From the NCBI GenBank assembly GCA_965225715.1, contig CBDDBK010000002.1:682001-746000 (forward strand): a stretch of DNA of 64,000 nucleotides, given 5' to 3'. Made by a program: the position numbers and the translations under genes. This DNA comes from CBDDBK01 sp965225715 (GTDB taxonomy: Bacteria; Bacteroidota; Bacteroidia; Cytophagales; Flammeovirgaceae). Shown here in pieces: positions 17,044 to 26,329 of this stretch (position 1 is the stretch's first letter; every line of letters starts with the position of its first letter). The notes under the pieces were generated by a model. It ran no database searches and had not been told where the DNA came from. It saw nothing but the letters and a program-made list of their open reading frames with translations.

Positions 17044-18627
17044 TTAAGAGTTAAATATATCTTCAAAATCATAATCCTCTTTTTTAATTATAATATCCGC
17101 TTTAGTTGGTGTTTCAAAAGGATCAGAAATACCTGTGAACTGTTTTATTTTTCCTTCCCTTGCTAATTTATATAAGCCTTTTACATCTCGCTGTTCGCAT
17201 ATTTCTAAAGGTGTATCAACCCATATTTCAACATATTTACCACCTATGCGTTCTATTAGTTTTCGGTTGGCAAGTCTATCATCATCATAAGGTGCAATAT
17301 TAGCACATAAAACTGTAGCACCATGTTTTACAAGTTCACTGGCAACATAACCAATACGTCTCACATTTTTAGATCGATCCTCTTTAGAAAATCCCAAGCC
17401 TTTAGTTAAATTTTGCCTAACAATATCTCCGTCTAAAATAGTAATTTCAAGAGCAGGATCATTTTCTAAAAGTTTGATTTTTAATTTATTAGCAATAGTT
17501 GTTTTTCCACTTCCAGACAAGCCAATAAAATAATAACAAGTTCCTCGCTTCTTGATAGAGCGCCTTAAAATAGAAACAACTTGGGGATAACTAAACCATT
17601 CTGGAATTTCTTCTCGATTAATTAAACGTTTCCTAACCTCTGTTCCAGAGAGCTGTAAAACCTTATCCTCTTTAGAAATTTCATCAATAGGTTGATAAGT
17701 GTGTTTGCTTTCATTAAAAACAATCATTTTACTGATTACAGGTTTAATACCAATTTCTGTAGCATATTTAGCTAATAATTCCTGAGCATCATAAGGACCA
17801 TAAAAGTTTTGACCTTCTTTTGTTTTAAAACTAGGTCCTGCATGATCACGCCCTACAACAAAATGGGTACAGCCATAATTTTTTCTAATTAAAGCATGTA
17901 AACATGCTTCTCGTGGACCTGCCATACGCATTGCTAAAGGCAATAAGCCTAAAAGAACCTGATTGTTTTGATAGTATTTTAATAACTCCTTATAACAATA
18001 TACTCGGGTGTGATAGTCAATATCAACACTTTGGGTTTCACCGACAATAGGGTTTAAAAAAAGTTTAGCATTTTTTTCACCTGTTTTTTTTAAAGCATAT
18101 TTTGTAAGCTCAAAATGCGCACGGTGCATGGGATTACGAGTTTGAAAACCGACAATAGTTTTCCATCCTAATTTTTTAAAATGGGCTTTACTTTCTTTAG
18201 GTGTTAAACGAAGTCCTTTAAAATCATAGTGACGAATACTATTTATTTTTGTTAGAATTCCTGAAATATAGACTTTATCTTTGTGGTTTTGTTTATAATT
18301 AACAAAAGGGTGATTTGTATCAGTTGTGCCGTATGCTTTTGCACATTCGAAATTTATATCAGGTTTATATATTTCATTAACTTCTAGTTCAGCTAAAGGA
18401 TAGTTCGTTTGATCAACTAATTTGACTTTTTCATCTAAACGCACTTGATCTTCGCGAACAGCTAAGTTAACAGGTAAAGGAAAGAAATTACCATTTTTTA
18501 AATGTAGATTTTGACAAACATTTTCCCAGTCTTCTTGATTCATAAAACTAGTCAAAGGTGCAAAATAACCATCTATAATACACTCCAAATCGCATAGCGT
18601 CTTTTCATCTAATACTATTGTACTCAT
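17044..18627 (-). CDS. Bifunctional sulfate adenylyltransferase / adenylylsulfate kinase
   Basis: 527 aa fusion. The N-terminal half is ATP sulfurylase: QTRNPMHRAH at 162-171 (the catalytic QxRNPxHxxH), GLLPLAMRMAGPREACLHAL, and GRDHAGP. The C-terminal roughly 170 residues are APS kinase, with P-loop GLSGSGKTTIA, LDGDIVRQNLTKGLGFSKEDR, and IAPYDDDR. It activates sulfate to APS and then PAPS. The kinase part keeps its Walker A and the DGD motif, so it looks active. A CysH-type reductase is encoded 30 kb away. No cysN/cysD is seen; this homomeric sulfurylase would replace them. The start MSTIVLDEKTL is close to the conserved core. Confidence 0.95.
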   Translation of the reverse strand: MSTIVLDEKTLCDLECIIDGYFAPLTSFMNQEDWENVCQNLHLKNGNFFPLPVNLAVREDQVRLDEKVKLVDQTNYPLAELEVNEIYKPDINFECAKAYGTTDTNHPFVNYKQNHKDKVYISGILTKINSIRHYDFKGLRLTPKESKAHFKKLGWKTIVGFQTRNPMHRAHFELTKYALKKTGEKNAKLFLNPIVGETQSVDIDYHTRVYCYKELLKYYQNNQVLLGLLPLAMRMAGPREACLHALIRKNYGCTHFVVGRDHAGPSFKTKEGQNFYGPYDAQELLAKYATEIGIKPVISKMIVFNESKHTYQPIDEISKEDKVLQLSGTEVRKRLINREEIPEWFSYPQVVSILRRSIKKRGTCYYFIGLSGSGKTTIANKLKIKLLENDPALEITILDGDIVRQNLTKGLGFSKEDRSKNVRRIGYVASELVKHGATVLCANIAPYDDDRLANRKLIERIGGKYVEIWVDTPLEICEQRDVKGLYKLAREGKIKQFTGISDPFETPTKADIIIKKEDYDFEDIFNS

Positions 18628-18922
18628 TGTAAAGATTTAATTAAATAGATTAAAGGGTTGTGATAAAAAGTTAAATTTTTAATATTATTTTTGTTTCTTA
18701 TAGCACTAAAAGATGATTTTTAAAATTATCTTATGACTTTTTATAACAATACCAATTTATTTTGCAAAATATTCTGTTTCAATATAAATTAGTTAAAATT
18801 CTAAAAAACCCTTTTTTCAAGTGACATGATTATAATAAAAAAAAACACCAAATATAAACTTAATTAAATTAAATATCAAATTACGAATTATTATTATAGA
18901 TTCAATTTTTAATTTATTTATT
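18628..18922. other. Divergent intergenic region
   Basis: 295 bp between the divergent sulfurylase and thioredoxin genes. It contains one minus-oriented R1 copy and otherwise only A+T-rich sequence, so both promoters must lie here. Confidence 0.5.
18741..18835 (-). repeat. R1 dispersed repeat (reverse orientation)
   Basis: Read on the minus strand it starts TTATAATCATGTCACTTGAA, followed by AAAAGGGTTTTTTAGAATTT, and ends ATTGTTATAA. Confidence 0.7.
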
Positions 18923-19414
18923 ATGAACCGTTTACTGCCAATTATCTTAATAGTTATATTGAGTTTTAGTTTTTCGCCCCAAGAAGTCAAAATAGATGTT
19001 ATAGATATTCCTGAATTAAAAATTTTATTAGCTGATAAAAGTCAACCTTATCATGTCATTAACTTTTGGGCAACTTGGTGTAAGCCTTGTATTCAAGAAT
19101 TGCCTCATTTTGAAAAAATGCGACTCGAATATGCTTCTAAAGGTATACGTTTTAGTTTAATCTCTTTAGATTTTAAAGATCAGTTAGACAGTAAAGTAAA
19201 ATTTTTTATTGCTAAAAAAGGCTATACTCATTTTAAACATTATTTAATGGGGGAGAGTGATACTAATGCTTGGATAGATTTTGTATCAAAAGATTGGCAA
19301 GGTGAAATTCCTGCTACTTTATTTATCAACCATAAAAAACATACAAAGGTTTTTCAATCTGGCTCCTATAGTGAAAGTAGCTTACGAAAAACCATTGAAA
19401 AAATGATAAGATAA
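18923..19414 (+). CDS. TlpA-like thioredoxin-fold protein
   Basis: 163 aa. The N-terminal segment LLPIILIVILSFSF is a signal peptide or anchor. The redox motif is in NFWATWCKPCIQELPHFEKM (CxxC at about 52-55). The cis-Pro region is GEIPATLFINHK. It is a periplasmic, membrane-attached thiol-disulfide reductase of the AhpC/TSA-Redoxin type, used in cytochrome c maturation or thiol stress. No cytochrome genes adjoin, so the partner is unknown. Confidence 0.88.
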   Translation: MNRLLPIILIVILSFSFSPQEVKIDVIDIPELKILLADKSQPYHVINFWATWCKPCIQELPHFEKMRLEYASKGIRFSLISLDFKDQLDSKVKFFIAKKGYTHFKHYLMGESDTNAWIDFVSKDWQGEIPATLFINHKKHTKVFQSGSYSESSLRKTIEKMIR

Positions 19415-19439
19415 ATGATTTAAACTCAAGAATTAAAAC

Positions 19440-19902
19440 ATGAAATGGTTGGTACAATGTAGGGAACTGACTTCTGGAGTTTTTCCTTTAGATGCTTGGG
19501 ATTATGGCTTCTGGTTATGTTCGTCTTGATGCTATCTATCGATAAACTGTATTATATTATATGGAAGTCTGGGATGATCAAAAAATGTTGGCACTTTGTT
19601 TAATCGATCTTGCCCAAGGTTATCAGCGTCGCTTGGGTACTTTGACCGATCTTAATTTTATTCTAAATTGTTGTAAAACTGCCCTTAAATATTACCCTAA
19701 TTATATTAATGCCTTAGTGTTACAAGCTGAAACTAAGACCCAACAATTTGAAACCTTAATATCCAATTCCGAAGCTAAATCTTCTCGATCCCATTTACTT
19801 TTTAGCAAATTAACTAAACTTTATACGCATATTCGTAATTTTGGCTACCGTGCCATACCAAAGGCTATGTACTTAAAATGGTTAGTTTCTTTAAAAGAAT
19901 AA
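19440..19902 (+). pseudogene. Decayed protein-coding gene, family not recognised
   Basis: The last 113 codons (19561-19902, starting MEVWDDQKMLALC) are open and contain a helix-pair stretch FILNCCKTALKYYPNYINALVLQAET that looks TPR-like. In the same frame just upstream, MASGYVRLDAIYR ends at a TAA, then coding-like sequence runs into the ORF. Yet further upstream, in another frame, MKWLVQCRELTSGVFPLDAW also looks coding. At least one frameshift and one stop therefore separate the pieces. I read this as the remains of one larger gene, not a real 113-aa protein. Function is not known. Confidence 0.6.
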
Positions 19903-20331
19903 GAAGAAATTTATAAAAATGATAAAATTGATTATTAGTGCTAGTTAGAAATTAGAAAATATTAATAAATTGATTAAATTCTAAACCTTTTGAAAATCAA
20001 ATATTTTTAATTTTTATAAGAAAACCTTATAATATTGATTGCATTATTAAAATTAGGTGTTCTATGCTTCATTGTATGCAAATTCATAGGTCCTTTTTTA
20101 CTACACCAGTATCCAGTCTAATTTTTAAAAAAGGATAGGAGAGAAAAAAATATTAATGTGGTATCTTGTACCTTAATCAAACCGTCCTTCCTATCCCTGT
20201 ATTTTATAATCTTAACCCTCAGAATTACTACTTTCTTACTCTCATTAGTTATCACTTTCTCTACTTTCTCTAAGTGAATTCAAGCAAATGTTGGTGTCAA
20301 GAATCAGTGGTATTTAGAACTATTTTTTTAA
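19903..20331. other. Intergenic region with R2 fragment
   Basis: 429 bp between convergent genes. 19985-20036 carries an R2-like 3' end (AAAATCAAATATTTTTAATT, then TTATAAGAAAACCTTA). 20120-20290 has a slightly higher G+C content and a 51-codon minus-strand open stretch that I do not recognise; it may be an old gene remnant. Confidence 0.4.
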
Positions 20332-21273
20332 CTAGCTCCTTTCCTTTTTATCTTTTACAGAGGATTTAATAATATAAAGGGGGCGTTTTTTGACTTGATA
20401 AAATATTCTCAAAACATACTGACCAATAACCCCTAAACTAAGCAACTGAACTCCACAAAATAAAGTAATCAAAGCAATTATAGCTGTAAAGCCAATTGGG
20501 ACATTTCCGATAAATATTTTTTTTATTAAAACTTCAATTAAATATAAAAACCCAATCACTGTAGATGCCAAACCCAAATAACTAATCAATTTTATAGGAA
20601 AAGCACTAAAATTAAAAATACCCATATAGCCCAATTGCAGCAATTTTTTAAAAGAATACTTCGATTTTCCACTTTGTCTTTCATTTCTATCGTACTTAAT
20701 ACCAGCTTGTTTAAATCCTATCCAACTTCTCATACCTCGAATATAGCGCTGCTCTTCAGGCATTTCATTAAGGATATCTACAATCTTACGGCTTAAAAAA
20801 GCACAATCCCCACTATCTACTGGAATATCAATATAAGCAATCGTCCTCATCAACCTATAAAAAAGCCAATAACCTAATCTTTTAATCTTGCTTTCTTTTC
20901 GTTTCTGCCGCACAGCATAAACTACATCATAACCTTCCAAATATTTTTTAAAAAAATCTGGTAAAAGCTCTGGAGGATCTTGTAAATCACCATCGATAAC
21001 CATAACCCCTTTTGTACCTCTTGCTTCGGAAAGTCCGGCACTTAAAGCCAATTGATGTCCATAATTTCTGGATAAAGCTAAAACATGATAACGCGGATCC
21101 GAAAAAGCCACTGATTTGATCAGATTAAGCGTATTATCCCGACTTCCATCGTCTACAAGTACAACTTCTACATCCATATTGATTGTATCCATAACTCCGT
21201 TAAGTCTTTTAAGCAACGTAGGTATCATAGATTCCTCATTATAAAGCGGAATAACAAAAGAAATGTCTATCAT
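20332..21273 (-). CDS. Family 2 glycosyltransferase, DPM1/GtrB-like, with two membrane helices
   Basis: 313 aa. The GT2 start ISFVIPLYNEESMIPTLLKR and the motifs VVLVDDGSRDNTL, LSRNYGHQLALSAGL and VMVIDGDLQDPPELLP are complete, including the DxD-like DGD and metal site. The late motif RSWIGFKQAGIKYDR is followed by two C-terminal helices at about 232-256 and 265-290. Such enzymes move a sugar from UDP- or GDP-sugar to undecaprenyl phosphate for lipopolysaccharide or glycan modification. The sugar cannot be told. No flippase gene is adjacent. Confidence 0.92.
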   Translation of the reverse strand: MIDISFVIPLYNEESMIPTLLKRLNGVMDTINMDVEVVLVDDGSRDNTLNLIKSVAFSDPRYHVLALSRNYGHQLALSAGLSEARGTKGVMVIDGDLQDPPELLPDFFKKYLEGYDVVYAVRQKRKESKIKRLGYWLFYRLMRTIAYIDIPVDSGDCAFLSRKIVDILNEMPEEQRYIRGMRSWIGFKQAGIKYDRNERQSGKSKYSFKKLLQLGYMGIFNFSAFPIKLISYLGLASTVIGFLYLIEVLIKKIFIGNVPIGFTAIIALITLFCGVQLLSLGVIGQYVLRIFYQVKKRPLYIIKSSVKDKKERS

Positions 21274-21315
21274 TTTTTTTATTTTCTATAACTATTTTTT
21301 ATAATTTGAATTAAG

Positions 21316-21340
21316 GGTAGTGTTAATATTTGAGTGATAA
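21316..21340 (+). repeat. Solo IS1-like terminal sequence
   Basis: GGTAGTGTTAATATTTGAGT occurs here and, one base changed at its start, at 58297-58316, where it bounds an IS1-like relic. Here it sits directly against the MITE that starts at 21341. Confidence 0.5.
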
Positions 21341-21617
21341 AAGTTGTTTAAAAATCAGTTTTTAATTTAATATATTGATTTTTAAATGGTCAAAACGTAA
21401 AATATGAGTCTTAATTTTATAAGAATAAAATAATTAAAGTTGGATAAAGTCCAATCTATTAAGTATTTTTAAAGAATACATTTTTTCAATATTTTTATAA
21501 TCAAAGGCTTTTATTTTCGAATTTTAGTAAATCATGTTTATATAGCCTGAAATAATTATCTGAATTAAAACTATTTTATATCTATAAATAGTTGATTATC
21601 AAATTTTTAAACAACTT
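21341..21617 (-). repeat. R3 MITE-like element, copy A
   Basis: 277 bp with inverted ends AAGTTGTTTAAAAAT and TTTTTAAACAACTT. Its interior (for example TTGGATAAAGTCCAATCTAT and ATTTTTATAATCAAAGGC) is found reverse-complemented in the element at 58741-58999. No ORF. Confidence 0.8.
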
Positions 21618-21646
21618 CATAGCATTGCTAAGTTAAAGAAGTAAAA

Positions 21647-23017
21647 CTATTCATTTGAAAAGGTTGTATAAAAAATCTCTAATTTAGAAGTTGAAAGATC
21701 AATTTGAACTTGATTTAAAGATTGTTGGGTACTAAAACCAGATAGTGGAGCAAAACTAAAATAAGAAGGGAAAATAATTAAACCGTTATCAGGTCTTCTC
21801 TTTGATGCTATTTCATGAATATAATTAAAAATTGATACAGATAGATACAATCGGCTATTAGTATTGTAAATTAGAGTGCTCGGGAAAGCTGAAGTAAACT
21901 GCCGTAGTAAACTATCTAAATTATTATCATTAATAGCGATTTGATTGGTTTGGTTAGGATCTGCATAACCTATATAAAAAAATTCAGGTGGGCTGATACT
22001 AAAATTATTATTATCTGCAATATTTAATTTTAAATTCGATTCATTAATTTGTATCTTACTGTTTTGCCCTAAATTTTGAAATTCAGGAAAAGTTATTTTA
22101 AGCCCTATACCTAAGCCAACTCGTAAATAGCCTATTCCATTTAGATTTTCCATTGGAATTTCATCTTGAGTTTCTAAAAGAGATAAAGGTGTGTTTGTAA
22201 AGTCGCTTTCTATATTCATGAAACGCTGTCCAAGAATTATCGAAGATGCTAAAGCGATAGTATCTATATCTTCACGATGATAATATATCCCTATAAAAGC
22301 ATTATTTAAGACCTCTAAAATTAAATTAGTTTCTTCATTTTCAGCTTGAATGCTTATACCTGATACTATATCCTCTAACTCGCTTTGTTCTAAAATATCT
22401 GAAAGCTCAGAAAACAATAAATTGCCTAAATCATTTTCTAAATTTACTCTGATACTATTATTGTCATTAGTAGAAGCATCAAAGGTAAAACCGGCGATAG
22501 GTTGTGCACTTAAATCTGTAATTTTTTCATCGGAATAATATTGATTACCATTGGTTAGTGTGTCATTAAGGGTATAAATATTAAAATTTTGAGGCAGAAG
22601 TGTATCTCCATAAAAATCAGTAATAGTAATAACTAAAACTAAAGAATCATAAATATAGGTATTTGTTGTGTCAGGAAAAGTCAAATTTGATGCAAACAAA
22701 TTAGAGTACAGTATAGCTTGAGTTGTACCAAAAACTGGATCGGCTTGTCTACCAAAGAAAAGAGCAGATGTATTAGTTGTATTAATAGAGTCTAAACGTA
22801 TGACTGAAGCATTAATATCAAAGTTAGTATCTTTTGTCTCAATAACAGAACCATCTATAAAATTAAGCCCCAAATTATTAGGTTCATCACAGGCTTGTAT
22901 TAATATATTTATAGCAATAAATAAAATAAGTAAAAAAGCATTTTGAATTTGCTTTTGGGCTTCTAAATTAGCTTTGTTTGAGTAATGATTGATAAATTTC
23001 CCAATAACTTTCTTCAT
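21647..23017 (-). CDS. DUF4270 family lipoprotein
   Basis: About 456 aa from the ATG at 23017 (MKKVIGKFINHY...); an in-frame ATG 36 bp earlier is possible. The hydrophobic stretch AFLLILFIAINILIQAC ends in a lipobox, and the mature protein starts CDEPNNLGLNF, typical of DUF4270. The rest is beta-rich with repeated DTxxLA and FIGxYY-like strands. The start overlaps the end of the glycogen synthase gene by 50 bp, so the two are translationally linked. The synthase-DUF4270 pairing recurs across Bacteroidota, but the function of DUF4270 is not known. Confidence 0.85.
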   Translation of the reverse strand: MKKVIGKFINHYSNKANLEAQKQIQNAFLLILFIAINILIQACDEPNNLGLNFIDGSVIETKDTNFDINASVIRLDSINTTNTSALFFGRQADPVFGTTQAILYSNLFASNLTFPDTTNTYIYDSLVLVITITDFYGDTLLPQNFNIYTLNDTLTNGNQYYSDEKITDLSAQPIAGFTFDASTNDNNSIRVNLENDLGNLLFSELSDILEQSELEDIVSGISIQAENEETNLILEVLNNAFIGIYYHREDIDTIALASSIILGQRFMNIESDFTNTPLSLLETQDEIPMENLNGIGYLRVGLGIGLKITFPEFQNLGQNSKIQINESNLKLNIADNNNFSISPPEFFYIGYADPNQTNQIAINDNNLDSLLRQFTSAFPSTLIYNTNSRLYLSVSIFNYIHEIASKRRPDNGLIIFPSYFSFAPLSGFSTQQSLNQVQIDLSTSKLEIFYTTFSNE

Positions 23018-23804
23018 AGTTTTCGTTAGGTGCAATAGTCTGAATATCTGCAAGGTCAGTATTTTCTGTTACAATATTTTCAACAACTTTATTTGAGTAA
23101 AAAACTTTATCTGAATATTTAGCTCCTATATTTATCAAAGTGAAATAATCAAATATATCAAGTTTTGAAATTTTCTTTAAATCTTTATTTATAATACTTT
23201 GAGACTGAGTTTTAAATATGTTGTTATTTATTTTATCATCAAAATAAGTATTATAAATTGTAAAAATAACTTTTGAATCCTTAAAAATTGGATCATCTTT
23301 GTAATTTGTTTTCAAATAAAGAGGAATAAGAGAAGAAAACCAGTCATTACAGTGAATAATATTTGGTTCCCAGCCTAGTTTTTTGACAGTTTCTAATACA
23401 CCACGACAGAAAAATATCAATCTTTCATCGTTATCGCTATAAAAGGCATCAGTGTTGTCTCGATAAATGCCTTTACGGCTAAAATAGTCATCATTATCTA
23501 TAAAATAAACCTGTAGTTTAGCTTGAGGAATATTACTAACTTTTATTGTTAATGGTTTATCTTCTCTGCCTATTGGAATATTAACACCTGACAGGCGGAC
23601 AACTTCATGCAGACGATTTTGACGTTCTTTGATTACTCCAAAACGAGGCACTAATATTCGAATTTCAACCTTTTTATTTTTCATAGATGTCAGTAGCTTA
23701 TAAATATATTTTGCTACTTCGCTTGTGTCTAAAAAAGGCGAAATTTCACTAGAAACATATAATATTTTTGGCGTTGTAATATCGTTAGGACGAGACGGAA
23801 GCAT
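22968..23804 (-). CDS. Glycogen/starch synthase, GT5 N-terminal domain only
   Basis: 278 aa. PKILYVSSEISPFLDTSEVA, RILVPRFGVIKER, VYFIDNDDYFSRKGIYRD, DERLIFFCRGVLE, and NIIHCNDWFSSLIPLYLKT are the glycogen-synthase N-terminal (ADP-glucose synthase) blocks. The C-terminal GT-B half found in full-length GlgA (about 480 aa) is absent. This short form is the usual one beside DUF4270 in Bacteroidota, so it is not a local truncation. In place of the usual KTGG-type ADP-glucose motif the sequence reads FLDTSEVAKY, with no KxGG, so classical synthase activity is doubtful. Confidence 0.85.
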   Translation of the reverse strand: MLPSRPNDITTPKILYVSSEISPFLDTSEVAKYIYKLLTSMKNKKVEIRILVPRFGVIKERQNRLHEVVRLSGVNIPIGREDKPLTIKVSNIPQAKLQVYFIDNDDYFSRKGIYRDNTDAFYSDNDERLIFFCRGVLETVKKLGWEPNIIHCNDWFSSLIPLYLKTNYKDDPIFKDSKVIFTIYNTYFDDKINNNIFKTQSQSIINKDLKKISKLDIFDYFTLINIGAKYSDKVFYSNKVVENIVTENTDLADIQTIAPNENYEESYWEIYQSLLKQS

Positions 23805-24183
23805 AATTAATGAAAAATAATTAATGAAATGATTAAATGAGTCTTTTATATAGTCACGTCACTTGAAAAAAGGATTTTTAGGGGGTTTATAAGTTCATTG
23901 GTATTGAAAATAAATGTTTCTGAGATAAAAAATACCATAAAGAAAAATATGAGTTAGTAAAACATGAAATGTTTAACTAACTATAGCTATGATGCTACTA
24001 AAAATATTGAGAAAATATTTCGTCAACATCAATGAATTAAATACTTGAAAAATCCTTTTTTAATATAAGTTTCGCTATAATTGACCAGTTTTCAAATAAA
24101 AAATTATATAAAAATCGGAAATTATTTTAATTGCCTAAGCCCTACAAATGTAATGAAAAAAATAAATTTAATAGGTTTAAGTG
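23805..24183. other. Intergenic region with R1 copy
   Basis: 379 bp between two minus-strand genes. It holds R1 at 23848-23940 and a short inverted R1-like scrap near 24040-24085. No gene seen. Confidence 0.45.
23848..23940 (+). repeat. R1 dispersed repeat
   Basis: TATATAGTCACGTCACTTGA, AAAAGGATTTTTAGGGGGTT, AATAAATGTTTCTGAGATAA, ending ATACCATAA. Confidence 0.75.
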
Positions 24184-25266
24184 TTAAATCATTTTAGAAT
24201 CTTGTTTTGCAGACATTAAAAAATTAATAAGTTTTTCAAAATCTTTGTCGCTGTAAGCAGGAAAATTTGCTATTCTAAAGGTTGTATTTTTTAAATGACC
24301 ATATCCATTTCCCAACTGTATACCAACTTTAATGGCTTTCTTTTTTAAATCATTAATAAATAATTTATCATCTTCAAAAATTAAAACCGTATCAGAACGT
24401 ACACTACTATTTATGATAAATGGTTTATATCTATTTTTAATTAAGGTTCTATTTACTTCTTTTGCCCGTTCTTTTAAAATTTTATTGGTAAGGGTAATGT
24501 CTGGTCGTTTTTCCAATACTTTTTTTAAAAGAAAAATCCCTAAAGTATTTGGTGTATATGGGGTTTGATAGGTTCTTATGTGTTTAATAAGAGCAGGTAA
24601 ATTATTATAGTGTTTTTTATGATTTAGTTTTTCAGCTTCTAAAATAGCACGAGGTGAGCAAACCATAATACCCAACCCTGGTGGCAAACCAAAACATTTT
24701 TGTACTGAAGCAAAAAATACATCTCCAACTCGCCAGTCAATTTCATTACCACCCATATAAGAGGTTGCATCTACAAAAATCAAACAGGGGTCAATACGCG
24801 TTTTAATTTTTCGGATAAGTTTATTTTTGACTTGGGTTCCATTAGAGGTTTCGTTTTGAGTAAGACAAATAATAGGTTTTAGGTTTTTAAATTTTAAAAT
24901 AGCATTAATACTCACGATTTTTTGAGCTGATAATCTTAATTGAGCAGCATTTGGTGCTAATTGACATCGGTAGCTATACCACTTTTCTCCAAAGGCGCCT
25001 GTTGTAACATGTAGACTAAAGTGTTCTATAAATGCTTGAGATAGTATTTCCCAACATTCTGTGGCAGAACCTGTAAAGACAATTTTATAGTCTTTAGGAA
25101 TATTTAATTTAGCTTTTAATAAGTCGATGGTTTTTTTTACTAAAACCATAAATTCAGAAGAACGGTGCTGCAAACTTAATATACCCAAATCATAAGCCTC
25201 TTGTAAAAAAACATTAATATTAGGGTCGACTTTAGAAGGTCCTGGGAAAAACGTAAGTAAGGACAT
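24184..25266 (-). CDS. Class V aminotransferase, phosphoserine aminotransferase-like
   Basis: 360 aa. The opening LLTFFPGPSKVDPNINVFL is the SerC/alanine-glyoxylate aminotransferase start. GILSLQHRSSEF corresponds to the conserved S-HRS motif. FVDATSYMGG and FASVQKCFGLPPGLGIMVCS hold the cofactor Asp and the PLP-binding Lys of VQKCFG. The C-terminal RIANFPAYSDKDFEKLINFL matches the substrate-binding R region. It most likely makes phosphoserine (serine synthesis), but other class V activities cannot be ruled out. It lies downstream of rplK across two tandem R1 repeats, which is not its usual neighbourhood. Confidence 0.82.
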   Translation of the reverse strand: MSLLTFFPGPSKVDPNINVFLQEAYDLGILSLQHRSSEFMVLVKKTIDLLKAKLNIPKDYKIVFTGSATECWEILSQAFIEHFSLHVTTGAFGEKWYSYRCQLAPNAAQLRLSAQKIVSINAILKFKNLKPIICLTQNETSNGTQVKNKLIRKIKTRIDPCLIFVDATSYMGGNEIDWRVGDVFFASVQKCFGLPPGLGIMVCSPRAILEAEKLNHKKHYNNLPALIKHIRTYQTPYTPNTLGIFLLKKVLEKRPDITLTNKILKERAKEVNRTLIKNRYKPFIINSSVRSDTVLIFEDDKLFINDLKKKAIKVGIQLGNGYGHLKNTTFRIANFPAYSDKDFEKLINFLMSAKQDSKMI

Positions 25267-25450
25267 AGTTTACTGTTTTTTTAATTAGGTTAGAGCGATA
25301 ATTACGAATTAGAAAAACTATAATCTTGAAAATCAATATTTAAATTACAAATATCTGACTATCAATATATTACAAAAAGTTATCAAACTATCGAAAAACA
25401 AAACGAACTCAGAGTACACTAAGTTTAAATTTAGTATACTCTATATGTTT

Positions 25451-25545
25451 TATACTCAGGTTATTTGAAAAAGAGAGTTTTTCGGATTCTAACCTATTGG
25501 TATTGAAACTTAATGTTTCGCAAAATAAAATAGCTTTGCTATAAA
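25451..25545 (+). repeat. R1 dispersed repeat (tandem pair, first)
   Basis: Starts TATACTCAGGTTATTTGAAA and ends ATAGCTTTGCTATAA. Near-identical to the copy at 9881; followed 14 bp later by another R1. Confidence 0.8.
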
Positions 25546-25558
25546 TAGTAGGAGATAG

Positions 25559-25655
25559 TTATAATCATCTCAAATAGAAAAAAGGTTTTTTGTGAAGTTT
25601 TAACATGTTAAATTTTGAAAATGAACCTTTCCTAAACAAAAATAACATTGTTATA
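25559..25655 (+). repeat. R1 dispersed repeat (tandem pair, second)
   Basis: TTATAATCATCTCAAATAGA, GGTTTTTTGTGAAGTTTTAA, ACATTGTTATAG. It ends 34 bp before the rplK stop codon (minus strand), where rplA is normally found. Confidence 0.75.
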
Positions 25656-25688
25656 GAAATTAAGCAACTTTTATACTTTTTAAATAGC

Positions 25689-26135
25689 TTAGGTTATGGT
25701 AGCAGGAAATTCACCTGTAACAGTTATGCCGGAACTTCTTGCTGTTCCTGCTATTATTTTCATGGCACTTTCAATTTTCATAGCATTAAGTTCTTTTATT
25801 TTTTCTTCGGCTATAACTCTAATATCACCCCATGTTACACTGGCAACTTTTTGTCTATTACATTCGGGAGATCCTTTTTGAATATTTGCGGCTTGCATAA
25901 GTAAAACTGCTGCTGGAGGTGTTTTTACAATAAAAGAGAAACTCCTATCGTTGTACACAGATACCACTACAGGCAATACCACCCCTTTTTTATCTTGGGT
26001 TTGCGCATTAAATTGCTTACAAAAATCGGCAATATTAATACCTTTACTACCTAACATAGGGCCTATAGGAGGTGCTGGTTTTGCCTCTCCACCTTTTACT
26101 TGTAATTTAACTGTACCTGTAATTGTTTTAGCCAT
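25689..26135 (-). CDS. rplK: 50S ribosomal protein L11
   Basis: 148 aa. MAKTITGTVKLQVKGGEAKP, PPIGPMLGSKGINIADFCKQFN (drug and elongation-factor contact region) and a C-terminal rRNA-binding domain (IKELNAMKIESAMKIIAGTARSSGITV) are complete. It binds the GTPase-associated centre of 23S rRNA. Upstream lie nusG and secE in the standard order, but with a 400-bp gap; downstream rplA, rplJ, rplL and rpoBC are missing and two R1 repeats follow instead. It is a core gene in a broken operon. Confidence 0.97.
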   Translation of the reverse strand: MAKTITGTVKLQVKGGEAKPAPPIGPMLGSKGINIADFCKQFNAQTQDKKGVVLPVVVSVYNDRSFSFIVKTPPAAVLLMQAANIQKGSPECNRQKVASVTWGDIRVIAEEKIKELNAMKIESAMKIIAGTARSSGITVTGEFPATIT

Positions 26136-26329
26136 CTATATTTAATTAATTTAATTATAAAGTATGAATAAACTATGAAAATCAATATATTAACAATAAA
26201 CTGGACTACTTTTAAAAAAATAACGACTTAGAAGATCTAAACTATTAGTTTTTAATATGAAAACCTTGAAAGTTAAAATATTTGATTCTCTGTCTATTAT
26301 TTAATAAAAATAGTGTATAATATTTGTTC

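Noticed and set aside
20120..20290. Possible minus-strand gene (51 open codons)
   Set aside because: No start codon in good context and no recognisable family; more likely old debris.
25605..25904. 99-codon plus-strand ORF opposite rplK
   Set aside because: Antisense shadow of rplK that begins inside an R1 repeat.
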